Shown here: positions 31,373 to 40,408 of the stretch, in pieces | Layout: every line of letters starts with the position of its first letter | Numbering within the stretch: the first letter of the stretch is position 1 | Source: Cryobacterium sp. SO2 | GTDB taxonomy: Bacteria > Actinomycetota > Actinomycetes > Actinomycetales > Microbacteriaceae | Direction: 5' to 3' | DNA length: 64,000 bases | Assembly (NCBI RefSeq): GCF_026151165.2 | Contig: NZ_CP117849.1 | Span: forward strand, 2,294,001 to 2,358,000 | The notes under the pieces: generated by a model | What the model saw: the letters and a program-made list of their open reading frames with translations, nothing else | Database searches by the model: none | Told to the model about the DNA's origin: nothing | Made by a program: the position numbers and the translations under genes

Positions 31373-32641
31373 CTACTCCCCTTCCCCGCGCGGTGTCCCG
31401 AACGGGTGCACGTCGCGTTTCGGGGCGCTGCCGCCGCCCAGCTGCGAGGCAGGGCGCACGATCCCACGGCCGAATCGGGCCGTCACGGTGTCCACCGCCA
31501 GCTCGGCCTCGCGCCAATCGTCGTCGTCGTCCCAGAGGCCCATGCCGGCACCGTCCCCGGTGCCGAGCTGTTCCGCCCGCACCCCGATGAGCCGCACCCG
31601 GATGCCCCTGGCCGCCAATACATCGAAGCTCGCGGCGACCTCCTCATAGATGCGCCGACCCACATTGGTGGGTTCGGCGAGGGTGCGCGAGCGGGTGACG
31701 GTGCTGAAGTCGGCGTAGCGCAGCTTGAGCACCACGGTTCGGGCCACCAGGCCCTGGCCGCGCAGCTTGGCCGCCACCGCATCGGACTGGCGCAGGAGCT
31801 CACTGCGCAACCGCGCCACATCCGTCACATCGTGCTCGAAGGTGACCTCGTGCCCCACGCTTTTCTCCTCGCGTTCGAGGTTGATCCGGCGCGGGTCGAT
31901 GCCCCAGGCCAGGTCGTGCAGCTTCTGGGCTCCGGCCACGCCGACGGCGCGCTCGAGGGTCTCCCTGGAGGCGTGCGCGATATCGCGCACCTGCCGCAGC
32001 CCCAGCGCCAGGAGCGCCTGCTCGGTGGTGGCGCCGACACCCCAGAGGGCGCCGACGGGCAGCGGATGCAGAAAACCGATCGTGCCCTCGGCGGGGATCA
32101 CCAGCAGCCCGTCCGGCTTCGCCCGACCGGAGGCCAGCTTGGCCACGAACTTCGTCGAGGCCGCGCCGACGGAGCAGGTCAGGCCGGTCTCGGCGAAAAC
32201 CCGGGCGCGGATCGCCTGCGCGATCTCAGCCGGCGAACCGTGCAGGCGCCGGGCGCCGGCCACGTCGAGGAAGGCTTCGTCGATGCTGAGCGGCTCGACC
32301 AGCGGGGTCATATCGGTGAAGATGCCCATCACCTGCCTGGACACCTCCGCGTAACGGCTCATGTGCGGCTCGAGCACGATGGCGGCCGGGCACCGGCGCA
32401 GCGCGATGGACATCGGCATGGCGGAATTGACACCGTATTTGCGGGCGACATAGTTGGCCGCGGTGACCACCGAACGCCCGGAGCGGTGGCCGACGATCAC
32501 GGGCAGGTGCACAAGTTCGGGGTGGTCGAGCAACTCGACAGAAGCGAAGAACGCGTCCATGTCGATGTGCAGCATGGTGGCGGTGCTGTCGTCGACATCG
32601 CTGCCGGTGGTCTGCCGCTCGCTGCCATCCTGCTTGCTCAT
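31373..32641 (-). CDS. dinB: DNA polymerase IV (Y-family translesion polymerase)
   Basis: 422 aa, full length. Catalytic acidic residues are in LHIDMDAFFASVE and LSIDEAFLDVAG. RSGRSVVTAANYVARKYGV is the finger element; the thumb and little-finger domains follow (SVGAASTKFVAKLASGRAKPDG, VVLKLRYADFSTVTRSRTL). The C-terminus lacks an obvious QLxLF beta-clamp motif. It copies past damaged bases at the cost of fidelity. AAGGAG precedes the ATG. Downstream gerW is probably co-transcribed. Confidence 0.93.
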   Translation of the reverse strand: MSKQDGSERQTTGSDVDDSTATMLHIDMDAFFASVELLDHPELVHLPVIVGHRSGRSVVTAANYVARKYGVNSAMPMSIALRRCPAAIVLEPHMSRYAEVSRQVMGIFTDMTPLVEPLSIDEAFLDVAGARRLHGSPAEIAQAIRARVFAETGLTCSVGAASTKFVAKLASGRAKPDGLLVIPAEGTIGFLHPLPVGALWGVGATTEQALLALGLRQVRDIAHASRETLERAVGVAGAQKLHDLAWGIDPRRINLEREEKSVGHEVTFEHDVTDVARLRSELLRQSDAVAAKLRGQGLVARTVVLKLRYADFSTVTRSRTLAEPTNVGRRIYEEVAASFDVLAARGIRVRLIGVRAEQLGTGDGAGMGLWDDDDDWREAELAVDTVTARFGRGIVRPASQLGGGSAPKRDVHPFGTPRGEGE

Positions 32642-32760
32642 GCAGCTCCTTGCCCTTCCGCCGCCGTGGTCGCGCTCAATTCGAATCTACCTTCGAGAGT
32701 ACAGGCTCGACGGGGCGCCGCACGGGCACGGCTTTACCCACGCGGGTCAGTCGGCCGGGA

Positions 32761-33384
32761 TCAGAAGCCGAAGTCTCCCCCGAAGTCGCTGCCACCACCG
32801 AAGTCTCCGAAGCCACCCGAGTCGCCGCCGAAATCGGAGCCGGAATCGCCCGAGGAGGAACCAGAGTCGGCGGAGTCGGCGGCACCGGAGTCGGCGGAGT
32901 CGCTGCCGGCATCGGCGGACGCATCCGCCTCGCTCCCGGCGTCGGGGAGGAACGTGCTCACGATCGCCGAACCGACTACATAGCCGGCGACGGTGCCCAG
33001 CAGCGAGGCGCCGAGCATGCTTCCGAAGCCCGGACCCTGCCGGCCGCCGGCCTGGTCGCCGCCGAACGCGCGGTCCAGGGTGCCGGGCTGGCGCAGCTCG
33101 GCGCGGGTCGCGGCCTTCGCGAGGGTCGCCGGTTCGGCGTCGGCCGGACGCTCGCCCTCCATCGCGTTCTCGGTCAGCTGCTGGAAGAGCAGGTCGCGCT
33201 GTTGGTCGGTGAGCTTGCTGAACGCTTCGGTGTGCACCTGCTCGATGGTTTCCGGCGGCGCCGTGCGCAGCAGGTACCGGTAGCGTTCCACGGCGATCTC
33301 GTCCGCGGAGCGCTGCGGCGCGGCCGCTCGTCGCGGCTGTTCCGGCTGCTCGGGGCGGCCCAGGAGGCGGTCGAGGAATCCCAT
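32761..33384 (-). CDS. Hypothetical protein with acidic, Gly/Phe-rich tail
   Basis: 207 aa. It opens MGFLDRLLGRPEQPEQP, an amphipathic helix plus Pro-rich segment. A helical domain follows (ADEIAVERYRYLLRTAPPETIEQVHTEAFSKLTDQQRDLLFQQLTENA). Next is a Gly/hydrophobic segment that could insert in a membrane (MLGASLLGTVAGYVVGSAIVSTFL). The last ~55 residues are Ser/Asp/Gly with GDFGG-type repeats. Function unknown; GAGA 5-8 nt before the ATG. Confidence 0.65.
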   Translation of the reverse strand: MGFLDRLLGRPEQPEQPRRAAAPQRSADEIAVERYRYLLRTAPPETIEQVHTEAFSKLTDQQRDLLFQQLTENAMEGERPADAEPATLAKAATRAELRQPGTLDRAFGGDQAGGRQGPGFGSMLGASLLGTVAGYVVGSAIVSTFLPDAGSEADASADAGSDSADSGAADSADSGSSSGDSGSDFGGDSGGFGDFGGGSDFGGDFGF

Positions 33385-33414
33385 GTGCGTTCTCCTTCGG
33401 TGTGGGGTTCCAGC

Positions 33415-34464
33415 CTAGGCTGAGGCTGCCTGCGCCGACAGGACCGCGGCCAGCGACTCCAGCGCATTCACAGGGTCGTCGCCGGCCGGGATCAGCACGA
33501 CGCTGGTGGCGCCCGCCGCGTGCAGCTCGTCGATGCGCCTCCGGGCGGATGCCGCGGTGCCGACCACGGCGAGCTGATCGACCCAGGCGTCGGGCAGGTC
33601 ACGCGCGAAATCGGCCCGGCTCGTGCTGGTCGCCCGCAGCGCGGCGAACTCCGCCGCGAACGGCAGCACCCGGATGTGCGGGGCCCAGTCCGGGTCGCCG
33701 ATCCACTCGAGCGCCGGCCGGGCCGCAGCCCTGGCCGCGGCCGGGTCGGCGTTCACCGCGGCGACGTTGTAGACCACCACGTGTCGGGTCCCGAGGGCCG
33801 GCCGCAGTCCGGGGAAGCCGCGCGTGGCCTCGGTGGAGGCGGGACCGGCGTCGAGGGCGCCGATGGCCTCGGCCAGGTACTCGGGGGTGACCGGCTCGGC
33901 CAGCACCACGCCGTCCGCGGCAGCGCCGGCCAGGGCCAGGGACTTGGGGCCGCGCACACCGGCCAGGATCGGCGGCGCAGTGGCCGGCGCGCCGGCAAGG
34001 CTCACCGCATCGGCGCTCGTGTACCGGCCGCTGACGGTGGCGGTGGCGCCGTGTAGCAGGCCGCGCATGAGGTCGAGGCTCTCGGCGAGCATGGTCAGGG
34101 GGCTGGCCGGCCAGATCCCGCCCTGCCGCATCCAGCCGGGCATACCGTGGCCGACGCCCACCTGCAGCCGGCCGGGGAACAGCTCGGCCAGGGTCGCCAC
34201 CTCGAGCGTCGCGAAGACCGGGTTGCGGGCGGCAGCGGGCAGAATGCCGATGCCCACCCGGATGGTGCTGGTGGCGCCGAGAACCACGGCCGCCTGGGCG
34301 ATTCCACCGCGAAAGAAGCAGTCTTCCACCACCCAGATCTCGTCGAAGCCCAGCTCCTCGGCGCGGCGCGCGTAGGGCACGAACTGCTCGGCGGGCAGGT
34401 CGCGGGGCAGCATGACGGCGATGGCGGGTGACGGGGCAGGTGGCAGAACAGGTGACACAGGCAT
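33415..34464 (-). CDS. LLM-class (luciferase-like) flavin-dependent oxidoreductase
   Basis: About 349 aa. TIM-barrel of the bacterial luciferase / F420-dependent reductase group: AEELGFDEIWVVEDCFF, TSTIRVGIGILPAAARNPVFATLEVATLAELFPGRLQVGVGHG, LAGAAADGVVLAEPVTPEYL and C-terminal QLAVVGTAASARRRIDELHAAGA. It uses FMNH2 or F420; substrate unknown. The start is uncertain: AAAGAGG abuts the ATG at 34462-34464, so the GTG two codons later (34456-34458) has better spacing. Confidence 0.85.
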   Translation of the reverse strand: MPVSPVLPPAPSPAIAVMLPRDLPAEQFVPYARRAEELGFDEIWVVEDCFFRGGIAQAAVVLGATSTIRVGIGILPAAARNPVFATLEVATLAELFPGRLQVGVGHGMPGWMRQGGIWPASPLTMLAESLDLMRGLLHGATATVSGRYTSADAVSLAGAPATAPPILAGVRGPKSLALAGAAADGVVLAEPVTPEYLAEAIGALDAGPASTEATRGFPGLRPALGTRHVVVYNVAAVNADPAAARAAARPALEWIGDPDWAPHIRVLPFAAEFAALRATSTSRADFARDLPDAWVDQLAVVGTAASARRRIDELHAAGATSVVLIPAGDDPVNALESLAAVLSAQAASA

Positions 34465-34604
34465 CCTCTTTCGGTGCGGCCGCCGGCGTGGGGCGGTGGA
34501 ATTCCCCTTCGAACCTATCGCCAGCGCCGCCGGCCCACCCGAAATATTTTGCACGGAATTGAGACGTTTCCCGGAGTGCCGGACATATAGAGACAAGGGG
34601 ACAA

Positions 34605-35075
34605 ATGATTCGGGGGAATTATGACGCTATACAGGTCGACGTTGCACAGTTCGACGCGGGGGCCGCACCAGTGACCGACGTGGCCGAGAGGCTGGCCCGC
34701 AAGGGCGAGAAGGGCGAACCGGCCAGGCAGATGCGACTCGCGCTTGCCCACATCGGGGTGTGGTCCAGCGCGAAGTTCGCGTTCCTGCTCTCGGTCTGCC
34801 TGAACACGGTGACGGTCGTGCTGATCTTCCTCATCGTGCAGGTCCTCACCGACACCGAGGTGTTCTCCAGCGTCACCGGGGTCTACCAGGACCTCACCAA
34901 CAGGTCGGTCGACCTGGGCAAGCTGCTGGACGCCAACACCGTGTGGGCCTTCGCCGCCACCGTCGTCGCGCTCAACACCGTGTTGATCACGGCGCTCGGG
35001 GCCGGCTATGCGCTGCTGTACAACTTCAGTGTGCGGGTCACCGGCGGCGTCCTGCTCGGTTTCAGCAGCAGCTGA
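34605..35075 (+). CDS. DUF3566 membrane protein
   Basis: 156 aa, two membrane helices. RLALAHIGVWSSAKFAFLLSVCLNTVTVVLIFLIVQVL and VWAFAATVVALNTVLITALGAGYALLYNFSVRVTGGVLLGF fit the DUF3566 domain, usually found beside gyrA in actinobacteria. It does not sit next to gyrase here. The N-terminal ~40 residues are cytosolic. Start: ATG with AAGGGG 6 nt upstream and a TATAGA -10-like box near 34587-34592. Function unknown. Confidence 0.75.
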   Translation: MIRGNYDAIQVDVAQFDAGAAPVTDVAERLARKGEKGEPARQMRLALAHIGVWSSAKFAFLLSVCLNTVTVVLIFLIVQVLTDTEVFSSVTGVYQDLTNRSVDLGKLLDANTVWAFAATVVALNTVLITALGAGYALLYNFSVRVTGGVLLGFSSS

Positions 35076-35168
35076 CCGGAATGCGTGGCGGCCCGATTTC
35101 GTTGCACCCATCACCAGCCGAACGCCTTCGGGCGGATGCCGCGTGAACCCCAACGAATTGAGCCCACT

Positions 35169-35798
35169 GTGACTACGAACACGACTGCTAACACGACTGC
35201 GACATCCGACACGTCCACGACCGCGAAATCTGCGACCACGGAGTTCGACTGGTTTGCGCTGCAGGAGCAGGCTCACCGTGAATTCGGCGCGCGCGTTGCC
35301 CAGGTCGACGATTGGACCGCCGCCACCCCGGACAAGGAATGGACCGTGGGAGATCTGGTGCGGCACGTGGTGCAGGAACAACAGTGGATCCCGCCGCTGC
35401 TCGCCGGTCTCAGCATCGAGCAGGCCAAGCGCCGCGTCGAACCGTTGGGCGACGATCTGGCCGCCGAGTGGGCCACGCACTCGGCGCGTGCAACGGCCGC
35501 TTGGCAGGCTGCCCCGGCGGATGCCGCCGTGCAGCTCTCCTACGACACCGTCACGGTGCTCGACTACCTGCGCGAGCAGGTGTCGGACGTCACGATCCAC
35601 TCTTGGGACCTCGCCCGCGCCACGGCGGCCGACGAAGAGCTCGACGATCTGCTGATCGAGGCCGTCTGGACGGTCTTCGAACCGCAGCGTGACGCCCTGG
35701 AGGCCAGCGGCCTGTTCGACTCACCGGTGCCGATGCCGGAGGACGCGCCGCTGCAGTCCCGCCTGCTCGCCCTCACCGGCCGCGACGACCGCCGCTAA
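35169..35798 (+). CDS. TIGR03086-type DinB-fold, mycothiol-dependent family protein
   Basis: 209 aa from the GTG at 35169. After a Thr/Ala-rich start of about 25 residues comes the mycothiol maleylpyruvate isomerase-like fold: DWTAATPDKEWTVGDLVRHVVQEQQW (metal-binding His in the DLVRHV motif) and SDVTIHSWDLARATAADEELD (second His, HSWDLARA). Members use mycothiol or bind a metal; the substrate is unknown. It is single on the plus strand and convergent with the MbfA-like gene across a Family B palindrome. Confidence 0.82.
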   Translation: MTTNTTANTTATSDTSTTAKSATTEFDWFALQEQAHREFGARVAQVDDWTAATPDKEWTVGDLVRHVVQEQQWIPPLLAGLSIEQAKRRVEPLGDDLAAEWATHSARATAAWQAAPADAAVQLSYDTVTVLDYLREQVSDVTIHSWDLARATAADEELDDLLIEAVWTVFEPQRDALEASGLFDSPVPMPEDAPLQSRLLALTGRDDRR

Positions 35799-35826
35799 GC
35801 CGCCAGCCGGGTCCGCCGCATCCGCC

Positions 35827-35892
35827 AACTGTTGCCCATCCGGACAAATGCGCCCGGTACGCCGGGACCATTTGTCCGCACCGGGCGCAGTT
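35827..35892 (+). repeat. Family B intergenic palindrome, copy 2 (66 bp)
   Basis: AACTG...CAGTT borders with CGGACAAATG and CATTTGTCCG inner arms, same layout as 2859-2924. Outside it, CATCCGCC and AGCGGATG extend the symmetry. It lies between convergent genes. Confidence 0.85.
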
Positions 35893-35920
35893 GCAGCGGA
35901 TGGGACCGGATGCGGCGGGG

Positions 35921-37030
35921 CTAGCCGACGCTGGTGCCGAAGAGCAGTCCGAGCAGGTAGGTGACGCCGGCGGCGGACAGACCGATCGCCAGCTGCCGGA
36001 GCGCCCGCTTGAGCGGCGGCCCGCCGGAGAGCAGCCCCACGACGGCGCCGGTCGCCAGCAGCGCCAGGCCCACCAGCACAGCCGCCACGACGATGGCCGC
36101 GATGCCCTGCATGCCGAACAGGTACGGCAGCACCGGGAGCAGCGCACCGGAGGCGAAGAAGCAGAAGCTCGACACCGCGGCCCCCATCCCCGTCCCGATG
36201 GCTTCGTGTTCGTCGATTTCGGGTTCGGCGGGTGCGCTCAGCCGGCTCAGGTCGAGTGCGTCTGTGGCGATCGCCACGGTGCGGAGCACCTCTCTGGCGT
36301 GCACCTCGGCATCGGCCTCCGACATACCCTGCGCCCGGTAGACCAGGGTGAGTTCGTTGGCGGCCTCGTCCAGGTGCGAGAGCACGCTGCGGGTGGCCGG
36401 GTTCGGGCTGGACGCCTCGAGCAGTTCGCGTTGGGAGCGCACGGAGACGTACTCCCCCGCCCCCATCGACAACGCCCCGGCCAGCAGGCCGGCGATGCCG
36501 GTGAAGAGGATAGTCGCGGCGGGAACACCGGTCGCGCCGATGCCGAGAACCAGGGCCAGGTTGCTCACCAGACCGTCGTTCACGCCGAAGACGGCAGCCC
36601 TGAACGTGCCGGACAGGCGTTGGCGGCCGCGGGCGGCCAGGCCGCGCACGACCTCCTCGTGGATGCGTTCGTCTGCGGCCATCGCGCTCGTCGCGTCGGC
36701 GTCGCCGTCGTACGGTGACCGGGCCTCGGCCCGTTGGGCCAGGGCGAGCACGAACACCGAACCGAACCGGCGGGCCAGCAGCCCCAGCAGCCGGGTGCGG
36801 AGGGCACCCTTCTTGGGCTGACCTGCCCGGTCGCCGAGCAGCGCCCGCCAGTGTGCCTCGTGCCGCCCTTCGGCTTCGGCCAGGGCGAGCAGGATCTCCC
36901 GTTCCTCGCCGCTGCGCCGGCCGGCGAGGTCGCGGTACACGGCCGCCTCGGCCTGTTCGTCGGCTAGGTACTGCCGCCACCGACGGATGTCGGCTTCACG
37001 CGGCGTTTTCCGGTCGGTCACGGCGATCAC
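35921..37030 (-). CDS. MbfA-like membrane ferritin: rubrerythrin-type N-terminus fused to VIT1/CCC1 transporter
   Basis: 369 aa. Residues ~15-150 form a ferritin-like four-helix domain with E28 and two ExxH motifs (EGRH at 54-57, and ERIH further on), the pattern of a di-iron site. Residues ~165-369 are a VIT1/CCC1 iron/manganese transporter: TFRAAVFGVNDGLVSNLALVLGIGATGV, AGALSMGAGEYVSVRSQRELLE and a C-terminal pair of helices. MbfA proteins export iron. The GTG start at 37028-37030 overlaps the stop of the 103-aa gene (GTGA), so it is translationally coupled to the gat operon. Confidence 0.85.
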   Translation of the reverse strand: MIAVTDRKTPREADIRRWRQYLADEQAEAAVYRDLAGRRSGEEREILLALAEAEGRHEAHWRALLGDRAGQPKKGALRTRLLGLLARRFGSVFVLALAQRAEARSPYDGDADATSAMAADERIHEEVVRGLAARGRQRLSGTFRAAVFGVNDGLVSNLALVLGIGATGVPAATILFTGIAGLLAGALSMGAGEYVSVRSQRELLEASSPNPATRSVLSHLDEAANELTLVYRAQGMSEADAEVHAREVLRTVAIATDALDLSRLSAPAEPEIDEHEAIGTGMGAAVSSFCFFASGALLPVLPYLFGMQGIAAIVVAAVLVGLALLATGAVVGLLSGGPPLKRALRQLAIGLSAAGVTYLLGLLFGTSVG

Positions 37031-37338
37031 GACTCCGGCGCAGCCTCGAGGGAGCGCTGCGACACCCGGGCGGACTCGTGCGGGCCACTGCCGTCGAGGC
37101 CGTAGAACGGTTCCTCGAAGTGCACGACCCAGATTGCCTCCCGGCCGACGACGGGCGCGTACAGGGCGGACCCGACGAGCTCGCCGGGCGCGGTGATGAC
37201 CCCGATCGGGTCGTCGACCATCGAGTCCGGGTAGCGGCTGCGGTCCAGCCTCACCACCACCTGCATGCCAACGCCGAACGCGGCGTCCGCCCCCGATGCT
37301 GCGGGGGCGGTCGCCGGACGACGCTTCCAGAGGGCCAT
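37027..37338 (-). CDS. Hypothetical 103-aa protein in gat operon
   Basis: Opens MALWKRRPATAPAASG; the rest (GVGMQVVVRLDRSRYPDSMVDDPIGVITAPGELVGSALYAPVVGREAIWVVHFEEPFYGLDGSG) looks like a small beta-barrel domain with no Cys or membrane part. Its ATG overlaps the gatB stop (TAATG), and its own stop overlaps the next start (GTGA). I do not recognise it. Confidence 0.7.
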   Translation of the reverse strand: MALWKRRPATAPAASGADAAFGVGMQVVVRLDRSRYPDSMVDDPIGVITAPGELVGSALYAPVVGREAIWVVHFEEPFYGLDGSGPHESARVSQRSLEAAPES

Positions 37339-38858
37339 TACTCGGCCGGCTCCGCCTGCGCGGACCCTGCCCGTTCGAGCACCAGTTCGCGCACCCGGGC
37401 GGCATCCGCCTGGCCGCGCATGGCCTTCATGACCGCGCCGATGACGGCGCCGGCGGCCTGAACCTTGCCGTCGCGGATCTTGGCGAGCACGTCGGGCTGG
37501 GAGGCGAGAGCCTCGTCGATGGCCGCGATGAGCGCACCGTCGTCGCTGACGACGGCGAGCCCGCGGCTGGCGACGACCTCGGTGGGCGTGCCCTCGCCGG
37601 CGATGACGCCTTCGAGCACCTGGCGGGCCAGGCGGTCGGTGAGCGTGCCGGCCGTGACCAGCTCGATCAGCGCGGCCACCTGGGCCGGCGTCACGAGGCT
37701 CTCGGCGGAGACGCCCGCCGCGTTGGCCAGCCGGGCGATCTCGCCGGTCCACCATTTCCGGGCGGCCTGGGCGGGAGCGCCGGCGGCGATCGTGGCCTCC
37801 AGAACGTCGAGCAGGTCGGAGTTGACGACGTCCTGGAACTCGAGGTTCACGAAGCCCCAGTCGGCCTGCAGGCGCTTGCGGCGGGCGGCGGGCGGCTCGG
37901 GCAGCGTGGCGCGCAGCTCTTCGACCCAGGCGCGCGACGGGGCGACGGGCACCAGGTCGGGCTCGGGGAAGTAGCGATAGTCATCCGCGTCGCTCTTGGG
38001 CCGGCCCGCTGAGGTGACGCCGGTGTCTTCGTGCCAGTGCCGGGTCTCCTGCGTGATGGTGCCGCCGGCGGTGAGCAGCGCCGCCTGGCGCTGGATCTCG
38101 TAGCGCACGGCTCGTTCGACACTGCGCAGCGAGTTGACATTCTTGGTCTCGGTGCGGGTGCCGAGGATGTTCGAGCCACGCGGGCGGAGTGACACGTTCG
38201 CGTCGCAGCGCACGTTGCCCTCTTCCATCCTGGCGTTGGAGACGCCGAGTGCCTTGACGATCTCGCGGATGGCGGCGACGTAGGTCTTGCCGATCTCCGG
38301 GGCGTCGGCCTCTGCACCCTCGATCATCTGGGTGACGATCTCCACCAGCGGCACGCCGCCGCGGTTGTAGTCCACCAGCGAGTAGTCGGCGCCCTGGATG
38401 CGTCCGGCCGCGCCGCCCATGTGGGTGAGCTTGCCGGCGTCGTCCTCCATGTGCGCGCGCTCGATGTCGACGGTGACCTGGCGGCCGCTCTCCAGCTCAA
38501 TGGTGAGCTGGCCGTTGAACGCGATCGGCTCGTCGTACTGCGAGGTCTGGAAGTTCTTCGCGGTGTCGGGGTAGAAGTAGTTCTTGCGCGCGAACCGGCT
38601 GGTCTCGGCGATCTCGCAGCCGAGCGCCAGGCCCAGACGGATCGAGGACTCGATCGCCTGGCGGTTCACCTGCGGCAGACCGCCGGGCAGGCCCAGGCAG
38701 GTGGGGCAGGTGTTGGTGTTGGCGCCGGAGCCGAACTCGTTGGCGCAGCCGCAGAACATCTTGGTCTTGGTGTTGAGTTCGACGTGTACCTCGAAGCCGA
38801 GCACCGGCTCGAACAGTTCGAGGGCCTTGTCGTAGTCCATCAATTCGGCCTTAGCCAT
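37338..38858 (-). CDS. gatB: Asp/Glu-tRNA(Asn/Gln) amidotransferase subunit B
   Basis: 506 aa. With GatA and GatC it converts Glu-tRNA(Gln) or Asp-tRNA(Asn) to the amide form; GatB holds the tRNA and the kinase site. Visible: EPVLGFEVHVELNTKTKMFCGC, the zinc Cys pair TCPTCLGLPGGLPQ, RKNYFYPDTAKNFQTSQYDEPI, EEGNVRCDANVSLRPRG and a C-terminal YqeY-like tail. Start at 38856-38858 overlaps gatA by ATGA. In-frame sequence upstream overlaps gatA and was rejected. Confidence 0.96.
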   Translation of the reverse strand: MAKAELMDYDKALELFEPVLGFEVHVELNTKTKMFCGCANEFGSGANTNTCPTCLGLPGGLPQVNRQAIESSIRLGLALGCEIAETSRFARKNYFYPDTAKNFQTSQYDEPIAFNGQLTIELESGRQVTVDIERAHMEDDAGKLTHMGGAAGRIQGADYSLVDYNRGGVPLVEIVTQMIEGAEADAPEIGKTYVAAIREIVKALGVSNARMEEGNVRCDANVSLRPRGSNILGTRTETKNVNSLRSVERAVRYEIQRQAALLTAGGTITQETRHWHEDTGVTSAGRPKSDADDYRYFPEPDLVPVAPSRAWVEELRATLPEPPAARRKRLQADWGFVNLEFQDVVNSDLLDVLEATIAAGAPAQAARKWWTGEIARLANAAGVSAESLVTPAQVAALIELVTAGTLTDRLARQVLEGVIAGEGTPTEVVASRGLAVVSDDGALIAAIDEALASQPDVLAKIRDGKVQAAGAVIGAVMKAMRGQADAARVRELVLERAGSAQAEPAE

Positions 38859-40405
38859 CAGACGGCTCCCCCTTCGGTTGCGAACATTTCGATGTTGGCC
38901 AGCGCGGGCGCCTGGCTGAGCAGGGTGTGCCCCCAGTGTGCCTCGAGCAGCTGCTCGACGGCGGCGCCGAACGTGTACAGGCGGGCATCCGCGCGGGCGG
39001 GCGCCATCACCTGCAGGCCGACGGGCAGGCCGTCTTCGGGGGCCAGGCCCATCGGCAGGCTCATGCCGGGGATACCGGCGAGGTTGGCCGGGATGGTGGT
39101 GATGTCGTTGAGGTACATCGCCATCGGGTCGGCCAGCTTCTCGCCCAGTTTGAACGCTGTGGTGGGCGCGGTGGGCGACACGAGCAGGTCGACCTGGTCG
39201 AACGCGGCGGCGAAGTCGCGCTGGATGAGGGTGCGCACCTTCTGGGCGCTGCCGTAGTAGGCGTCGTAGTAGCCGGCGCTGAGCGCGTAGGTGCCCAGGA
39301 TGATGCGGCGCTTGACCTCGTCGCCGAAACCGGCGTCGCGAGTGGCGGCCATGACGCGCTCGCTGGTGAGCGGGCCGTCTTCGGGGTTGACGCGGATGCC
39401 GAAACGCACCGAGTCGAAGCGGGCCAGGTTGCTGGACGCCTCGGCGGGCAGGATCAGGTAGTAGGCGGAAACCGCGTACTCGAAGTTCGGGGCGCTCACC
39501 TCGCTGACGATCGCGCCGGCCGCGGTGAGCAGGGCCAGGGTTTCCTCGAAGCGCTGCTTGACGCCGGCCTGGAAGCCGGCCCCGTTGAGTTCCTTGATCA
39601 CGCCGACGCGCACGCCCTTGAGGGCACCGTCCTTCAGGCCGGCCTGGGCCGCGGCGGTCATCGACGGCCAGGCATCCGTGAGCGAGGTGGAGTCGAGCGG
39701 GTCGTGCCCGCCGATCACGTCGTGCAGCAGTGCGGCGTCGAGCACCGTGCGGGTCACCGGGCCGACCTGGTCGAGCGAGGAGGCCAGCGCGATCGCGCCG
39801 TAGCGGGAGACGCCGCCGTAGGTGGGCTTGACGCCGACCGAGCCGGTCACGGCGGCGGGCTGGCGGATGGATCCGCCGGTGTCGCTGCCGAGCGCGAGGG
39901 GCGCCTCGAACGCGGCGACGGCGGCCGCAGATCCTCCGCCGGAGCCGCCGGGGATGCGGTCGAGGTCCCACGGGTTGTGGGTGGGGCCGTACGCGGAGTG
40001 TTCGGTGGAGGAGCCCATCGCGAACTCGTCCATGTTGGTCTTGCCGAGCAGGATCAGGTCGGCGTCGCGGATGCGCTTGACGACGGTGGCGTCGTACGGC
40101 GGGATCCAGCCCTCGAGGATCTTCGATCCGGCGGTGGAGGGCATGTCGATGGTGGCGAGCACGTCCTTGATGGCGATGGGCACGCCGGCCAGCGGGCCGA
40201 GCTTCTCGCCGGCGGCGCGGCGGGCATCCACCCGGGCGGCGGTGGCCAGGGCGGCATCGCGGGCCACGTGCAGGAACGCGTGCACGTCGGGTTCGACGGC
40301 GTCGATGTGGTCGAGGTGCGCACGGGTGACGTCGACGGAGCTGACCGACCCGTCGGCGAGCAGGCCGGCCAGGGTGGCGGCGGACTGGGTAATGAGATTG
40401 GTCAC
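38858..40405 (-). CDS. gatA: Asp/Glu-tRNA(Asn/Gln) amidotransferase subunit A
   Basis: 515 aa amidase that releases ammonia from Gln or Asn. Catalytic Lys in PIAIKDV, the Gly/Ser stretch GGSGGGSAAAVAA, and the Ser-cis-Ser-Lys nucleophile region LGSDTGGSIRQPAA are all intact. GTG start 3 bp after the gatC stop. Confidence 0.96.
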   Translation of the reverse strand: MTNLITQSAATLAGLLADGSVSSVDVTRAHLDHIDAVEPDVHAFLHVARDAALATAARVDARRAAGEKLGPLAGVPIAIKDVLATIDMPSTAGSKILEGWIPPYDATVVKRIRDADLILLGKTNMDEFAMGSSTEHSAYGPTHNPWDLDRIPGGSGGGSAAAVAAFEAPLALGSDTGGSIRQPAAVTGSVGVKPTYGGVSRYGAIALASSLDQVGPVTRTVLDAALLHDVIGGHDPLDSTSLTDAWPSMTAAAQAGLKDGALKGVRVGVIKELNGAGFQAGVKQRFEETLALLTAAGAIVSEVSAPNFEYAVSAYYLILPAEASSNLARFDSVRFGIRVNPEDGPLTSERVMAATRDAGFGDEVKRRIILGTYALSAGYYDAYYGSAQKVRTLIQRDFAAAFDQVDLLVSPTAPTTAFKLGEKLADPMAMYLNDITTIPANLAGIPGMSLPMGLAPEDGLPVGLQVMAPARADARLYTFGAAVEQLLEAHWGHTLLSQAPALANIEMFATEGGAV

Positions 40406-40408
40406 GGG

